Made by a program: the position numbers and the translations under genes. DNA of 64,000 nt from Populus alba (taxonomy: Eukaryota; Streptophyta; Magnoliopsida; Malpighiales; Salicaceae), in assembly GCF_005239225.2 (NCBI RefSeq), contig NC_133299.1, positions 6,576,967 through 6,640,966 of the forward strand, in the 5' to 3' direction. Under the pieces are notes generated by a model. That model was not told the DNA's origin and did no database searches. It saw only the letters and a list, made by a program, of their open reading frames with translations. How positions within the stretch are numbered: the stretch's first letter is position 1; every line of letters begins with the position of its first letter. Positions 24,201-35,602 of this stretch are shown here, piece by piece.

Positions 24201-27200
24201 AAGAAAAACTTCAGAGGGAATACAATCCACCTCATATACTCCTCCCAGAAATTCTACCCTCCCACAAAAAGATAGACCCAGAACCTATTACTCCATTTTT
24301 TTTCTCGCAAGACAACATTCTTAACTTTTTTAAGCATTAAGAATTATAATTTAGCATCCACAATGCAATCGAATCAGTAACATTGGTATGAAAAATCTTA
24401 ATCAAATGAGGATTAATTGATCTGATGACAATTATCCAATTAATAGCATCCTTTTGATTTCATTGCCATTAGAAAAATGGAACTGCTTCATAAATTTTCC
24501 ACACATGAGAGCATGAACATAAGAGCATGAAATGAATTAAGGTCATTCCTACTACCAGAATATAAAGATCTCTTCAGGTACACAACAGATCGACATTCAA
24601 GAATAGTCCAGCTAATGAAGCAGTATTGGCAAAAATATTACATTCACAAGAGAGTAAGCATGCATGCAATAATGCCTTTGCACCCAGAGTGGAAGTTCAG
24701 ACTAAAATAAAAAATAAATAAATAAATAAACCCTCAAGTTGCTTACCTTTTCTAACACCAAACTGATCCAAGAATGGCTCAGATTGCCTGACCAAATATG
24801 CCAAAAGCTCAGGTACATCCAGTGGTGGTACTTCCTGCATCAGGCATACACAAGCAAACATTTTCAAGAAAACATCTCAAAAGATAGTAATAATAACAGT
24901 AAGTAATTATATTTAATTTTTCCCGCATGAACATTCAGAGGCCAAACAGCTTGTGTACACTGTAAATAATGGAGTCTGCTTTGTATGATGGTTCAAGATT
25001 AGGGTGTTTCTTGACTTGAAAACATCTTATCAGTCCTAAGTTAAGAAGTAGCCAAGTTTAGCAAGGTTCTAGCTTTCCAAACAGGCTCAAAGTGGAGCCT
25101 GGGGAGTCTATGGTCTACGAAACAAAATGGATGAGCCTGATCAAGAGACTTAGTATGCTCTTACAATTTCAAATCAAGAGATCACCATGAGCAGCAATCC
25201 TTTGGTGCCTTTGTATCTATTTGCTTTTATTTATCAGAAAAGAGAAAAGGAAGACTAGGTGCAGTACCCTCCAGCTAATAGCACAGAAACTTCAAAATCA
25301 TTTACTAAGGCAAGAGCATATCAACCTGCAATATTTTTTATATTTACAAATATTAAATGACAGATTAAACAAAACGAATTTCAAAAGGTGTAAGCATATT
25401 ATAGATAATTTTCCACAAGAATGTCTTAGCTGCATAGATACTAAGTTCATTCCTCCTGGTTGGAGTGACATTAGAGCTACCACTAAAACTGTCTTTTACT
25501 CTGTTTATTTTCTTAAATGGATAATTTGATTTCAAGCTGTCCGAGTCATTTTACGATGGGTTTAAGTGGTCTCAGCATCCAGTGTCATCAATTGCTTCAA
25601 AGCCCAAGGACACAAACTTCAGGTAGGAAACTGATTTTAAGATGCAATTGGACTTGCCCGATTCATCACAACTTGAGCTTTAGTCTAATGAATGCAAAAC
25701 TTGAACGTCACACTTTCTGGAAAACATGTCAGCAATTAGATTTAATGTGATAGACTATACAGGTAGGCATCTAACCTTTGACTCCTGAGGCTCCTTGCGG
25801 ATTGCTTTCTGAAAAAACAGAGATGGATAGCTGGTTAAGAGAATGAATACAGCTTATGATCATCAAATGAATATCAAAGAAAGCAAATTAAGCAATGATG
25901 ATTCCAAACCATGATATTGTACAGTAACTGCAAGATTTTACCAAGCTTAAGTATCAAACATCAAGCCAAGGAAGAATGTTTTGATGTTTATTTGCACTCA
26001 AATGTCAATCTAATTGCATTCAGTGGAAGGAATGTTTCCATGAGGATTAACACATTTCCTTGAGATTTGAAAGCAAGCCCTGCATCTATGTCACCCAGAC
26101 CTTGACTACCTTATTCATGTCAGACATGTTTACATGAATTCCTCCTAACTGGGAACTGCACACTCCACACTATGAGAAAATCTCCTGAAGATGAACTCTT
26201 AACTTGACCAGGTACAACAAACTAGATAGCAGCACGCATGTTAGCATAGCATTTCATAGAACTGACAGCAGCACTGAACATGAACTTAAAAGTTTACATG
26301 ATGAAATTATGATCCTATGGTTAATGGTTAACCTTCCTCATGAACAAAGATATTAAGAACGCAACATCATCAGGTCTTTTAACATTAATTAAAGATCAGT
26401 TATTCCAAGAAAGTTTCTGCGTTTACACAAGGCCTTTACAGCCCCCCTCGCCTGCTTCAAATGTTGTAGCAAAAATTTCTACTTGAGCTAATGTTTCATT
26501 AAAAGACCTTCAAATTTGTTGTTTAACCATAGAGTGATCAAAATAAACATCCAATAAACTTTTGAGTGGTATCATATATAGTCGTCTAGATTTATCGATC
26601 TAACAAAAACCAATAAAGGGACCAATAAAACCCTTCATCCAAAATAAAAACTCTATCAGACACCCCAAACTAAATCCCTAATTTCCAAAGTCTCATGAAA
26701 GTTTTAAAACTCAAAATTCCTGAATTTCTCATCCAAACAGTTGAATAAACCAAACCACAATTAAAAAAAAAAAATAGCAGTAATAACAGAAAACATACCA
26801 AGCTAGACTTCAGTTTCTCCACAAACTCACTATTCTTAAACCCGCCAAATATCTCACCAAACTCACTTTTCTTCTCCAATTCCCTAAACCTCCTTTTCAA
26901 AACACGTATTGGTTCCCATTCCCCGAATTGCCCTCCCCCTTCCTCCTTCCCCTCCCCCCAGAACTCCCTAAACCCCAATCTCCTCCTCCTGTCAAATCCC
27001 ACAATCCCACCCCTATCCTCATCCTCCCCCTCCGCCACAATTACATTCTTTATCGCCGACAAATCAATCCCTAACTTCGCTGTAGGTCCCCACTTCTCTA
27101 AAACTTTCTTACTTATCTCAGGCGCGGAATAAACTCTCCGGATTTCGGAAATTTTTGGCTGCAACTTCTTCACAAAATCGATTTCTGTGGGCGAAGTAGA

Positions 27201-27428
27201 GGGTTTGAGCGGTGAAGGTACAGAGAAAGATGCAATTGAAGCTGAATTGAAGAAGTTTTCGATTTCGCGATCGAATGAGTTGGCTAAGTTCTTGAATGAG
27301 TTGGCTCGCGCTCTCATAAGTTGGAGATCCGCGTCAGCCGAGTCACGTACCTCTTTCCATCCTCGTGAGATTAAAGAGAGAGCCGTGTTGTTGCTATTGT
27401 TTCTTGTTGATGTTGAAGCTGCTTCCAT
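21208..27428 (-). CDS. DGD1: Digalactosyldiacylglycerol synthase 1, chloroplastic
   Basis: DGD1 transfers galactose from UDP-galactose to MGDG to make DGDG, a main thylakoid lipid, at the plastid outer envelope. Seven coding exons (minus): 27428-26799, 25808-25776, 24834-24747, 23437-22956, 22866-22600, 22441-22092 and 21739-21208, giving 793 aa with all phases consistent. The N-terminal extension (residues 1-about 250) carries conserved DGD1 blocks: [24 protein letters not shown]-equivalent [20 protein letters not shown] and [14 protein letters not shown]. The GT-B glycosyltransferase part follows, with [52 protein letters not shown] and the donor-binding [18 protein letters not shown] near residue 635. 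It ends with an -IYGW C terminus, as DGD1 does. The long N-terminal extension separates it from DGD2. No lesion was seen. A T-run of about 35 nt and a telo-box-like AAACCCTAA (minus, 27446-27454) lie just upstream of the ATG. Confidence 0.95.
23534..23896. mobile_element. hAT-type MITE in DGD1 intron 3
   Basis: Terminal inverted repeats TAGGGGTGAGCA (23534-23545) and TGATCACTCCTA (23885-23896) match at 10 of 12 positions. They are flanked by an 8-bp target duplication with one mismatch, ATCGGTAT (23526-23533) and ATCAGTAT (23897-23904). The 363-bp body is dense in AACCGAAACC / GGTTTCGGTTTGG strings and can fold back. TIR sequence and 8-bp duplication are typical of hAT non-autonomous elements. 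It sits about 95 bp from exon 4 and leaves the splice sites intact. Confidence 0.85.
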
Positions 27429-27471
27429 TGTTCAGTTTGTACAATTAGGGTTTCCTAATTTCTTAAATTTT

Positions 27472-27512
<41 letters not shown>

Positions 27513-28480
27513 AGAGAGTTTTTCGTGGAAGGGAAACACTGAAGAGACGTAAATCTGAAAGAAACGAGGAAGAAGAGGGTTTCTTCCTGTTTTTTAAAGG
27601 TTCTCAACGGCTAAGAGTTCGGGATGTTTTTAATTTGGTAAGAATACATTTCAGTCTCACAATTAAAATATATTATTTCAATTGAACTCTTAAGGCTTGC
27701 TTGTTAGGAATTAATATTACAGGTTGTTTGGAACCAATTCTTTATTGTAATTGTTGAATTTAATTAATAAATAAGTTAAATTCATATATTTAGAAGAGAT
27801 AAATTTATTTTATTTTATTTTATATTCTCATTACCTCATTTTATTTTTTTTAAAGGTCTTCCAAAAAAAAAGATATGTAGATAAATATTTTAGGAGAGTA
27901 AATTTTAACATTAAAATTTTTCTTTTAAGATTTGTAAATAAGAGTGATTAGTCTTTAATTTACTTTTGTATAATTTTTAAAGATTGAATTTCATTTGAAA
28001 TTCGATTAATAACACTTAATATAGTTCTAATCTTTGATGTATTATTATTTTTCCCTAATGAAAAGGGTAAAAATTGTTCGATTTCGAAGACGGATACTCA
28101 AACGAAAACATTATACACATGGGATACTGATTTGTAATTGTTCTTTTTTATTTTCTACAAGGTTCTGGAAGTGAAACACGTGGTTGGACATGTAGGATCT
28201 TAGAGGGAGGGGAGATTTCGGCGGGTGATGACTGGGCTCGTCACATGGGATGGTGAGGTGGCAGGATGAGATTGGGCAGGGTAGATTCTTCCGCGAATTA
28301 TCTGTTGCCTCAGACGAATATTCTGGCTTAAAGGATATGCTGCCAAGGAGTGTGCATGGGTGAGGGTGCATGGAAGGTTGATGGATTTCCACCGTTCAAA
28401 TTAGCTTCATTACCATTATATAAAGTTTGCATTATGTACGGTTGCTTTAATAGTTAAACCTGAGTGGGAGCTCGACTCAA
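27429..28480. other. DGD1 upstream region
   Basis: Contains the DGD1 5' leader, including the T-run at about 27475-27510 and the AAACCCTAA motif. A/T-rich DNA follows, then an unusually G/C-richer stretch at 28.1-28.4 kb with CACGTGG (G-box core, about 28178) and GGATGAGATTGGGC (I-box-like). A minus-strand open frame across the latter has no recognised domain. I treat the stretch as possible upstream regulatory DNA. Confidence 0.4.
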
Positions 28481-28483
28481 AAC

Positions 28484-28690
28484 GTGTTTGGCAGTGTGAT
28501 AGTGGTTGCTTTTTAAATAGTTTTTCGTGTCAAAATACATGTCAATGATATTTTTTTTATTTTTTTAAAATCATTTTTTATATCAGCACATCAAAATGAT
28601 CCAAAAAGTACAAACCGTACTCAATTTTAGCAAAAAAATCAAAATCAAAATTTGATGAAACGCAGGTACAAACATAATGTCAAACGGTGT
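28484..28690. mobile_element. MITE-like copy with short terminal repeats
   Basis: Begins GTGTTTGGCAGTGT (28484) and ends TGTCAAACGGTGT (28679-28691); GTTTGGCA and TGTCAAAC are inverted with one mismatch. The centre carries the family hallmark ATCAGCACATCAAAATG. This is the most complete copy of the A/T-rich family in the window. A second, partial copy follows at 28725-28870. Confidence 0.6.
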
Positions 28691-28870
28691 CTCAGTTCCA
28701 TGCTGGGATTAAGGGGTATTTGAAATTTTTTAAAATATTTTTTATTTAAATATATATTAAAATAATATTATTTATTTTTGATATTAGTATGTATATAATA
28801 TTAATTTGAAGTAAAAAAAAATTATTTACTTTTAAAAATACTTTTAAAATATAAAAATAAACAGAATTGT

Positions 28871-29680
28871 GAGCCAGCCAAATACATTTCCAAGGAGGTT
28901 TTTTTAGGGTTCCAATCACATCTTGAAAGGGTAGAGGCTACGATAAAGACAAATTTGAAGACTGGCGAGCCCTTAAGAAACAAGTTATTCAAGATGAAGA
29001 CATGAGTGGCTTGCTATATCCCATTTGTGTTTGTGGGCTGAATTAAAACTTGATCCCATCATTCTTTTGTTCCTTCTGTTCTTCGCCGTCCATGTCAAGA
29101 ATCAAGATCCGTGATGTCTGTTAGATCAACATCACTGCAGACATTTTGATTTTGTTCAAAGAGAGGTCACCTCCTAGCCGAGTAGCGATCGATCCAATGG
29201 AATTCTACCCAAAAAGTTTTGTTTATTGGCCCTTCATCCATCTACAGTTATTTCTCTATTGTTTTTAGTGCTGCTAGTACTAGTATTTTTTTTCTTAGCG
29301 ATTTTAGAAATTAAGAGGAATGATGAGTTTGTATGAAAGAAAAGAAATCAATGAATTTTAAAGTTTAAATTATTAGATAATATTTTTAAAAATAATTTTA
29401 TATTATTTTTTAACATGGTGTCTCGGGTAAAAAAAATTTAAATTTAAAACTTCACAAGCCTGCTATTATTTTAGTATTTAATTTTATTGATTTAATTAAT
29501 TAGAATAAAAATAATAAGATTTAAATTTATAATTGTTTTATTATTAATATTTTAATATTATATTAAATAATGTATTTATTAGTCAAGCCAATCATGAATA
29601 TTGTGTTAGGATATTTTGCAATCCTAAAGATCATGAAAATCATGTTAGGATATCCCACTAAAAATCATAAAGATAATGTT
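28871..29680. other. Intergenic, nothing recognised
   Basis: Ordinary to A/T-rich DNA. No open frame, RNA gene or repeat with clear boundaries was seen. Confidence 0.4.
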
Positions 29681-29681
29681 G

Positions 29682-29729
29682 AATTCAAACTCCATGAAAT
29701 TGTTATATACATACTATGGAGTTTGAATT
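29682..29729. repeat. Perfect 14-bp inverted repeat
   Basis: AATTCAAACTCCAT (29682-29695) and ATGGAGTTTGAATT (29716-29729) are separated by a 20-nt loop. No T-run follows. It may be the end pair of a small fold-back element or a cruciform-prone site. Confidence 0.75.
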
Positions 29730-29923
29730 TCACGAGAATTATGGGATAAGTATGTATGTATCAATACAATATTGTTGAGTTTTACTCGAACTAACTCGTC
29801 CATTTCTTAGTTTTTACTTAGTATTAGAACTACACGATATACACAATGATAATCCATGTCCAATTTGTTTCCTTTAAATAATGTTTTTGCATTTAATTAC
29901 TCCATCAAATATCACCTCTTTAG

Positions 29924-29985
29924 TTTTTTTTTATTATTATTAACATAAATGTCTTGGCCAGCTTACACGCACCTCGACCGATTCG
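29924..29985 (-). mobile_element. Au-type SINE 3' fragment, copy 1
   Basis: T-run plus TTATTATTATTAACATAAATG, then GTCTTGGCCAGCTTACACGC and ACCTCGACC. On the minus strand this reads as the GAGGTGCGCGCAAGCTGGCC-type 3' end of the plant Au SINE with its TAATAA tail. Only the 3' end remains. Confidence 0.55.
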
Positions 29986-30634
29986 ATTGGTTTTTTAAAA
30001 ATTCTAATCAATTAAATCAAATTTTTTTCATGATTCGATTTTTTTTATTTTTTTTCTGATTTTCTTAATTTAATTAGTTTTTTAATTTTTTTTACTTATC
30101 TATATTCTTACTTGGATCTCACTCACAGCACTCACTACTTCTTTAGCTTCTCAATCTACCACCTCATACCTTTCTTTTATCCTTTAACAAGAATCTTCTA
30201 CCAATATGTTAGACATACATGCATCCACCTTCTAAGGACTATAAGTACTTGAATTATGTTTCTAAGCTCTATAAATTTTGATATGGCCTTCAACAAACAC
30301 CATGTGCTTGTTTATACACTATTACAAGCTCTTCTACAACTTGAACGTTATTGGTTCAGATATTATTAAGTGTCATCGTTGGATTAATCCATGAACTTGG
30401 TAAGGGTTTTGCAGTGAAATATCTAGGCAGTCTCTTCTATTTCTTGAGTATTTAGGCTTCACACAATGTTCACGATCTTCCTCTCCATAAGAGAATGTAT
30501 ATTAGTGACCTCCTTCGTTGCACTTATGCACTCATTATTTATTAAATTGATTAATATTTATATATTTTAAAGAAATTGCAATATTTAATCTATCCTTATA
30601 AATTTAATTGCTTGCAATGTATAGGGTTATTGTT
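29986..30634. other. Intergenic, nothing recognised
   Basis: T-rich DNA up to the copia target site. No gene or element boundary was identified. Confidence 0.4.
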
Positions 30635-30639
30635 GAATC
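30635..30639. repeat. Target site duplication (left)
   Basis: GAATC directly before the left LTR. It is identical to GAATC at 35982-35986 after the right LTR, which defines both element ends. Confidence 0.9.
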
Positions 30640-31018
30640 TGTTAGGATACTCCACGAAATCAAACACACATCAATTTATGTGGTTCAGCAACTTACCTAC
30701 TCCACAGAGCTACTGGTTTGTATTAATCAAGCTTAGAAATAATACAAACAACAAAACAAGGAGGAGGAGAAAGTTCTTCTCTACTCAACTCAACTCTCAC
30801 TAGCTCTCTCTCTGTGTTTCTCTTAATTTCGTGTCTCACATAGCTCTCATTAGCACCCTCTACTTATAGCTGATGTAGGAGACAATCCTCTCCACTTTAG
30901 TCAATTATAACAGCCACTTCTCCCACCATATTTAATGTTTTGGCAACCATTCTTGACCTTCACCATGCAGCCATATTTGACATGGCAGCCAACAGCCAGT
31001 TTGTGTTCATACATAACA
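30640..31018 (-). repeat. 3' LTR of the copia element
   Basis: 379 bp, starting TGTTAGGATAC and ending CATACATAACA, with TGTTA/TAACA inverted ends. Because the element reads on the minus strand, this left copy is the 3' LTR. Confidence 0.95.
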
Positions 31019-31033
31019 ATCTCCCACTTGGAC
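31019..31033 (-). other. Polypurine-type tract of the copia element
   Basis: On the minus strand, AAGTGGGAGAT lies immediately before the 3' LTR, where plus-strand DNA synthesis would start. Confidence 0.7.
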
Positions 31034-31056
31034 ATAAATGGTGTTATATCCATCTT

Positions 31057-32715
31057 TTAGTCTTGGAGGCCAACTGAAGCTTTACACAGCTTCAGTTTAT
31101 CAAGAGTAACTCCTTTGGTTAACATGTCATCTGGATTCTTGCTTCCACAGACCTTTTCTAGCATTAGTTGCTCATCGTCAAGCAATTGTCGGATGAAGTG
31201 ATATTTGATTTGAATATGCTTAGTCTTAGAGTGAAATGTTGGATTCTTGGCAAGGAAGATTGCACTCTAACTGTCGCTATACAGAGTACCCTTTTCATTC
31301 ATCTTGCCTAATTCTTGTAAGAAACTCTGTAGCCATACTATCTCTTTTGCAGATTCTAAAACTACAACATATTCAGCTTTTGTTGTTGAAAGAGCGACGA
31401 TCTTTTGCAAGGTAGAACTCCAGGAAACAGCAGTACCTCCTAAAGTATATACATATCATGTAGTGCTCTTTCTGCTATCAACATCTCCTGTTAAATCAGC
31501 GTTTACAAAACCTTCAAGTTTCAAACCACCAGCTGTGAAAGTAAGACAAGTCTCCGAGGAAACTTTTAAGTATCTCATGATCCATTTTACCGCCTCCCAA
31601 TGCTGTTTTCTAGGATTGCTCATATATCGGCTTATAACTCCCATTGTATAGGCAATGTCTGATCTGGTACAAACCATAGAATACATCAAGGAGCCGATAG
31701 CTGAGGTGTATGGAATCTTATCCATGTATCCACATTCTAGCTCAGTTTTTGGTGACTGGTCTTTGCTGAGCTTGAAATGATTCCTCAGAGGTGTACTTAC
31801 TGGTTTAGCATTATCCATACTAAACCTGCTGAGAACCTTCTTGACATACTATGTTTGTGAAAGCTTTGGTATGCCTTTGTCTTTATCTCTGATGATTCTC
31901 ATGTCAAGTATTTGTTTAGCAGCTCCCAAATCCTTCATTTCAAACTGTTTTGACAACTGTTGTTTTAACTTGTCAATCTCTTCAATGTTGAATCCTACAA
32001 TCAACATATCATCCACATATAATAGTAGAATGATGTAGGAGTTGTCAAAATGTTTGACATAGCAACAATGATCAGCCCAGCATCTTGTGTACCCCGAACT
32101 ACACATGAAGTTGTCAAACTTCTTGTACCACTATCTTGGAGCTTGCTTCAAACCGTATAAGCTTTTCTTTAGCTTGCAGACTTTATTCTCCTTTCCTTGT
32201 ATTGCAAACCCCTCTGGTTGTTGCATATAAATGTCTTCCTCTAAGTCACCATGAAGAAATGTTGTTTTTACATCTAATTGTTTAAGATGTAAATTTTTTG
32301 TAGCTACTATCCCCAGAACAACTCTGATTGTTGTGAGCTTCACAACTGGAGAAAATATCTTAGAGTAGTCAATCCCTTTCTTTTGTTGAAACCCTTTTAC
32401 AACAAGTCTTGCCTTGAACCGTTTGCTTCCATCATACTCAGTCTTTACTCTGTAAACCCATTTATTTTGCAAGGCCTTCTTTCCTTCAGGTAGTGTGGTT
32501 AGCTCCCAAGTCTTATTCTTTAATAACAAATCCATCTCATCCTTCATGGCTAACTCCCACTTGCTTGAGTTTCCATCTTGTAAGGATTCTTCATAAGTTA
32601 GCGGTTCACCACCATCTGTCAGCAAAATATAATTCAATAGAAGTGTGAATCGTTGTGGGGGCTTTACAGTCCTTGAAGACCTGTGAACATAAACAGTTGG
32701 TTCACTTGGCTCCAT
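31057..32715 (-). pseudogene. Copia reverse transcriptase and RNase H (broken)
   Basis: The RT segment (32715-about 31850) has [59 protein letters not shown] and [13 protein letters not shown]. The catalytic box YVDD is in ILLLYVDDMLIVG. The RNase H part (31818-31057) has KPVSTPLRNH, YTSAIGSLMYSMVCTRSDIA, ALSTTKAEY and a C-terminal DDMLTKG. Stops interrupt it after QAPR, after the RT domain and inside RNase H, so no full-length enzyme can be made. It is the downstream part of a single ancestral polyprotein. Confidence 0.9.
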
Positions 32716-32721
32716 ATCTTA

Positions 32722-34135
32722 TTATATAGTAGTGGGTACAAATGTGCTTGAGTCTTCTTGTAAAGACTTTTGATTATTGTTTTGCTTAGTAACATCGGGA
32801 AGCCCTTCTAATCTTATGAATTCAGATCTTTGTGGATTTGTATCTGAATCAGCCATATCTGTTTCTATACTTGATCTGTCTTTGTACAGAACTTTCTCAT
32901 TAAAGATCACGTTCCTGCTTCTGATAATCTTTCTATTCTGATCATCCCATAATCGAAATCCAAATTCTTCATCTCCATAGCCAATGAAGAAACATTTCTT
33001 GGATTTGGCATCTAACTTGTTGCAAGCATCAGAATATATATGAATATAGGAAACACACCCAAAGACCTTTAGATGAGAGAGTTGTACCTCTTTTCCTCTT
33101 CATACTTCCTCGGGCAATCTGAATTCCATAAGAACTGATGGACCACGATTGATTAAGTAAACTACAATATGAACTACATCAGCCCAGAATGTTTGAGGTA
33201 ACCTTGAATGCAACCTCATGCTTCTAGCTCGTTCATTAATGGTCATATTCATCCGTTCAGTAATGCCATTCTATTATGGTGTGCCTGGAACAATCTTTTC
33301 CATTCTGATACCATTAACAGCGCAATACTCTTGGAAACCTTCATCAATGTATTCTCCTCCATTATCAAATCTTAAGCATTTTAACTTTAGACCTGATTCA
33401 GTCTCAACCATAGCCTTCCATTTCTTGAATGTTTCAAACACATCAGATTTATTTTTCAGAAAGTAGATCCATACCTTCCTACTGAAATCATCAATGAAAG
33501 TCACATAATACTGAGAACCTCCAAGAGATGCTACTGAAGACGGTCCCCATAAATCTGTGTGTACCAGTTCTAGCTTTCTTGGCCGTAAGGTCCTGCCAAC
33601 CTTTAAGAAACTGAGCTTCTTATGTTTTCCAAGAGCACAACTTTCACAAATGTCTAGATCGATATTTTTTAACTCTGGCAACCTTCCCTTTGACTGAAGT
33701 ATCTTCATCCCCTTTTGACTCATATGGCCAAGTCTACAATGCCATAGCTGTGCTTGAATTTCTGCTTCAGTAGAGGTAATGATGTTTGCAAATCTTATAG
33801 TCATATACAAGGTGCCGGTTTTCTTTTCACGAGCTAAAACCATTGCTCCCTTTGATACTTTCCACATACCTCCAGCAAAAAGTATTGAATGACTACTATC
33901 ATCAAGTTGTCCGACAGAGATCAACTTATTCTTTAATCCAGGAACATGCCTTACATTTTGCAAGTTCCATATAGATCCATTCATTGTCTTGATTTGCACA
34001 TCTCATATACCCACAATATCTATTGGTTGTCCATCACCCAGATAGACTACACTGTGATCTCCAGCAACATAATTTTGCATCATTTCATGGTGTGGCGTAT
34101 AGTGGAATGAAGCACCAGAATCAAGAATCCAATCA
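32722..34135 (-). pseudogene. Copia protease-integrase region (broken)
   Basis: The protease piece has WILDSGASFHYTPHHEMM (about 34130), including the DSGA catalytic box. After a stop, the pre-integrase and integrase core follow (33999-33274), with HCRLGHMSQKGM and CESCALGKHKK (zinc-binding HHCC), LVHTDLWGP and FIDDFSRKVW, and FDNGGEY: the D, D and E region of the rve fold. The integrase tail continues to about 32722 with LDAKSKKCFFIGYGDEEFGF. Stops occur near 34003, 33270 and in the tail. Confidence 0.9.
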
Positions 34136-34224
34136 TCAATTGGACTTTGTACAACAAGAATTAAAGTATCTTATACCTCATCTGTGGTAGCGTTTGTAGA
34201 GTCAGCTTCAGGTTTTTTCGGTTT

Positions 34225-34946
34225 TGTGCAATTCCTTATGAAATGACCAGGTTAGCCACAATTCCAACATTCAACCTGCTTTCTGGGTCCAAACTTGCTT
34301 TTACTTCTGTATCTTGATTTTGATCTGCCTCTCGATAAGCCTCTATCATGTCTCCTCCCTCGAGTGTTGATGTTGAGAGCTGAATCTGAACTTGAGTTTT
34401 CACCTGAGTCTTTCCTTCGCACTTCTTCAGCCAAAATCAAGTCTTGAATGTCATCATATTTTAGTTTGGATTTTCCAGCTGAATTGCTCACGGCTGTCCT
34501 CATACCTTCCCAACTGCTTGAAAGTGAAGCTAGCAAGATGAGTGCACGAATCTAATCATCAAACTCAATCTCAACAAATGACAATTGATTTGTGATGGTA
34601 TTAAAGTTGTTGAGGTGTTGTGTAACAGAGGTGCCTTCAGTCATCTTCAAGTTGAACAACTTTTTCATCAGGTGCACTTTATTGACAAAGCTTCCATTAA
34701 TCTTGCAGTGGATTTTTTTTTTGTAACATTGTGAGCAACTCTTCTTGATAAGAATAGCCGGATAATACTCAAAACTTGTTTATCAAGAAGTAGCCATTCT
34801 TCTTCTTGCATATTCTTTGGTTTGCTCTCCAATAAAGGAAAATGAAGTTTCTTCCCATGTAGATAATCTTCAATTTGCATTTTTCAATATCCAAAAGCTA
34901 TCCCATCAAATTTTTTAATTCCAGCAGCCTTTATTTCATCTGTCAT
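34225..34946 (-). pseudogene. Copia Gag (broken)
   Basis: Starts MTDEIKAAGIKKFDGIAFGY at 34946. The next codon is TGA where a tryptophan is usual before KMQIEDYLHG. The middle (34880-34668) and end (34536-34252) fragments are typical copia Gag, with an Arg/Ser-rich stretch. The zinc knuckle CWNCG..GHFIRNC (about 34262-34222) has a stop between its second cysteine and the histidine. Confidence 0.85.
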
Positions 34947-34949
34947 TTT

Positions 34950-35580
34950 TAATACTTCTCCGATTTGAATTTATCAAATCTGACCTTACGGATGTGTCCA
35001 GAACGGCCAACAATGTTGGAAACAACACTGAGATCACCCAAATCGGACTTCGGATGGCTCAGATTTTAGCAATCCAAGTTTTGGATCCATAAACAATGCA
35101 GATGAAGCCGCGTGTCAACCGAAATAAAGCCTGCATCGCACCGGATCAAAACTCAGTAATGATGACATGGCAAGATGACGTGTCAGTCACGTAAGCAAAC
35201 CGAGACCCACCCTGATGACGTGGCACCAGTGCATGGATTTATTAATGATGTGGTATGTGTTGACATGACTTGCTGACTAGACGGATGACGCGGTTGTTGA
35301 CTGTACAGACTTGTTGATGTTTTGCTGACTGGATGATGTCGTGGCGGGTCAACCCGGCCCGGTTGCAGGAAGTCGGGCGAAGAAGGAGCGTGGGTACGCG
35401 TGGGTGCGCATGGGCAATTCTAACGTCGGCATGTGTTGGCGTGTTCAGGCATGCAAGACGTCGATTCTTCGCCAGGTTTTCACCAATGGATTCGTCTGGT
35501 CTTCCTCTACACTATGGTATGTTTAAAAACACATTGTGAGAACTTTGATTTTTGAGTTTGGATCAAACACCCTCTTTTTC
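34950..35580 (-). other. Copia untranslated leader, G/C-rich with repeated ACGT motifs
   Basis: About 630 bp between PBS and Gag. The part 35150-35500 is far richer in G+C than its surroundings. On the plus strand it has several GATGACGTGG/ATGACGTGT-like boxes (about 35174, 35214) plus related TGACGCGG and GATGATGTCG copies. ACGT-core motifs are bZIP binding sites in plants; function here is inferred. Confidence 0.5.
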
Positions 35581-35582
35581 AA

Positions 35583-35602
35583 GAATAAGCTATGATATCA
35601 GT
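35583..35602 (-). other. Primer-binding site of the copia element
   Basis: On the minus strand, directly after the 5' LTR and two bases, TGATATCATAGC (35600-35589) matches the usual initiator-tRNA-Met PBS TGGTATCAGAGC at 10 of 12 positions. Confidence 0.75.

Noticed and set aside
25221..25750. Plus-strand open frames inside DGD1
   Set aside because: They lie in DGD1 intron 2, antisense to the gene, and have no family features.
28111..28392. 93-codon minus-strand open frame in a G/C-richer stretch
   Set aside because: No recognisable family features; the composition fits upstream regulatory DNA (G-box and I-box-like strings) better.
30576..31651. Plus-strand open frames over the copia 3' LTR and RNase H region
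   Set aside because: Antisense shadows; the element reads clearly on minus.
35333..35539. Plus-strand open frames (60-68 codons) in the copia leader
   Set aside because: They result from the G/C-rich leader having few stops; no motif.
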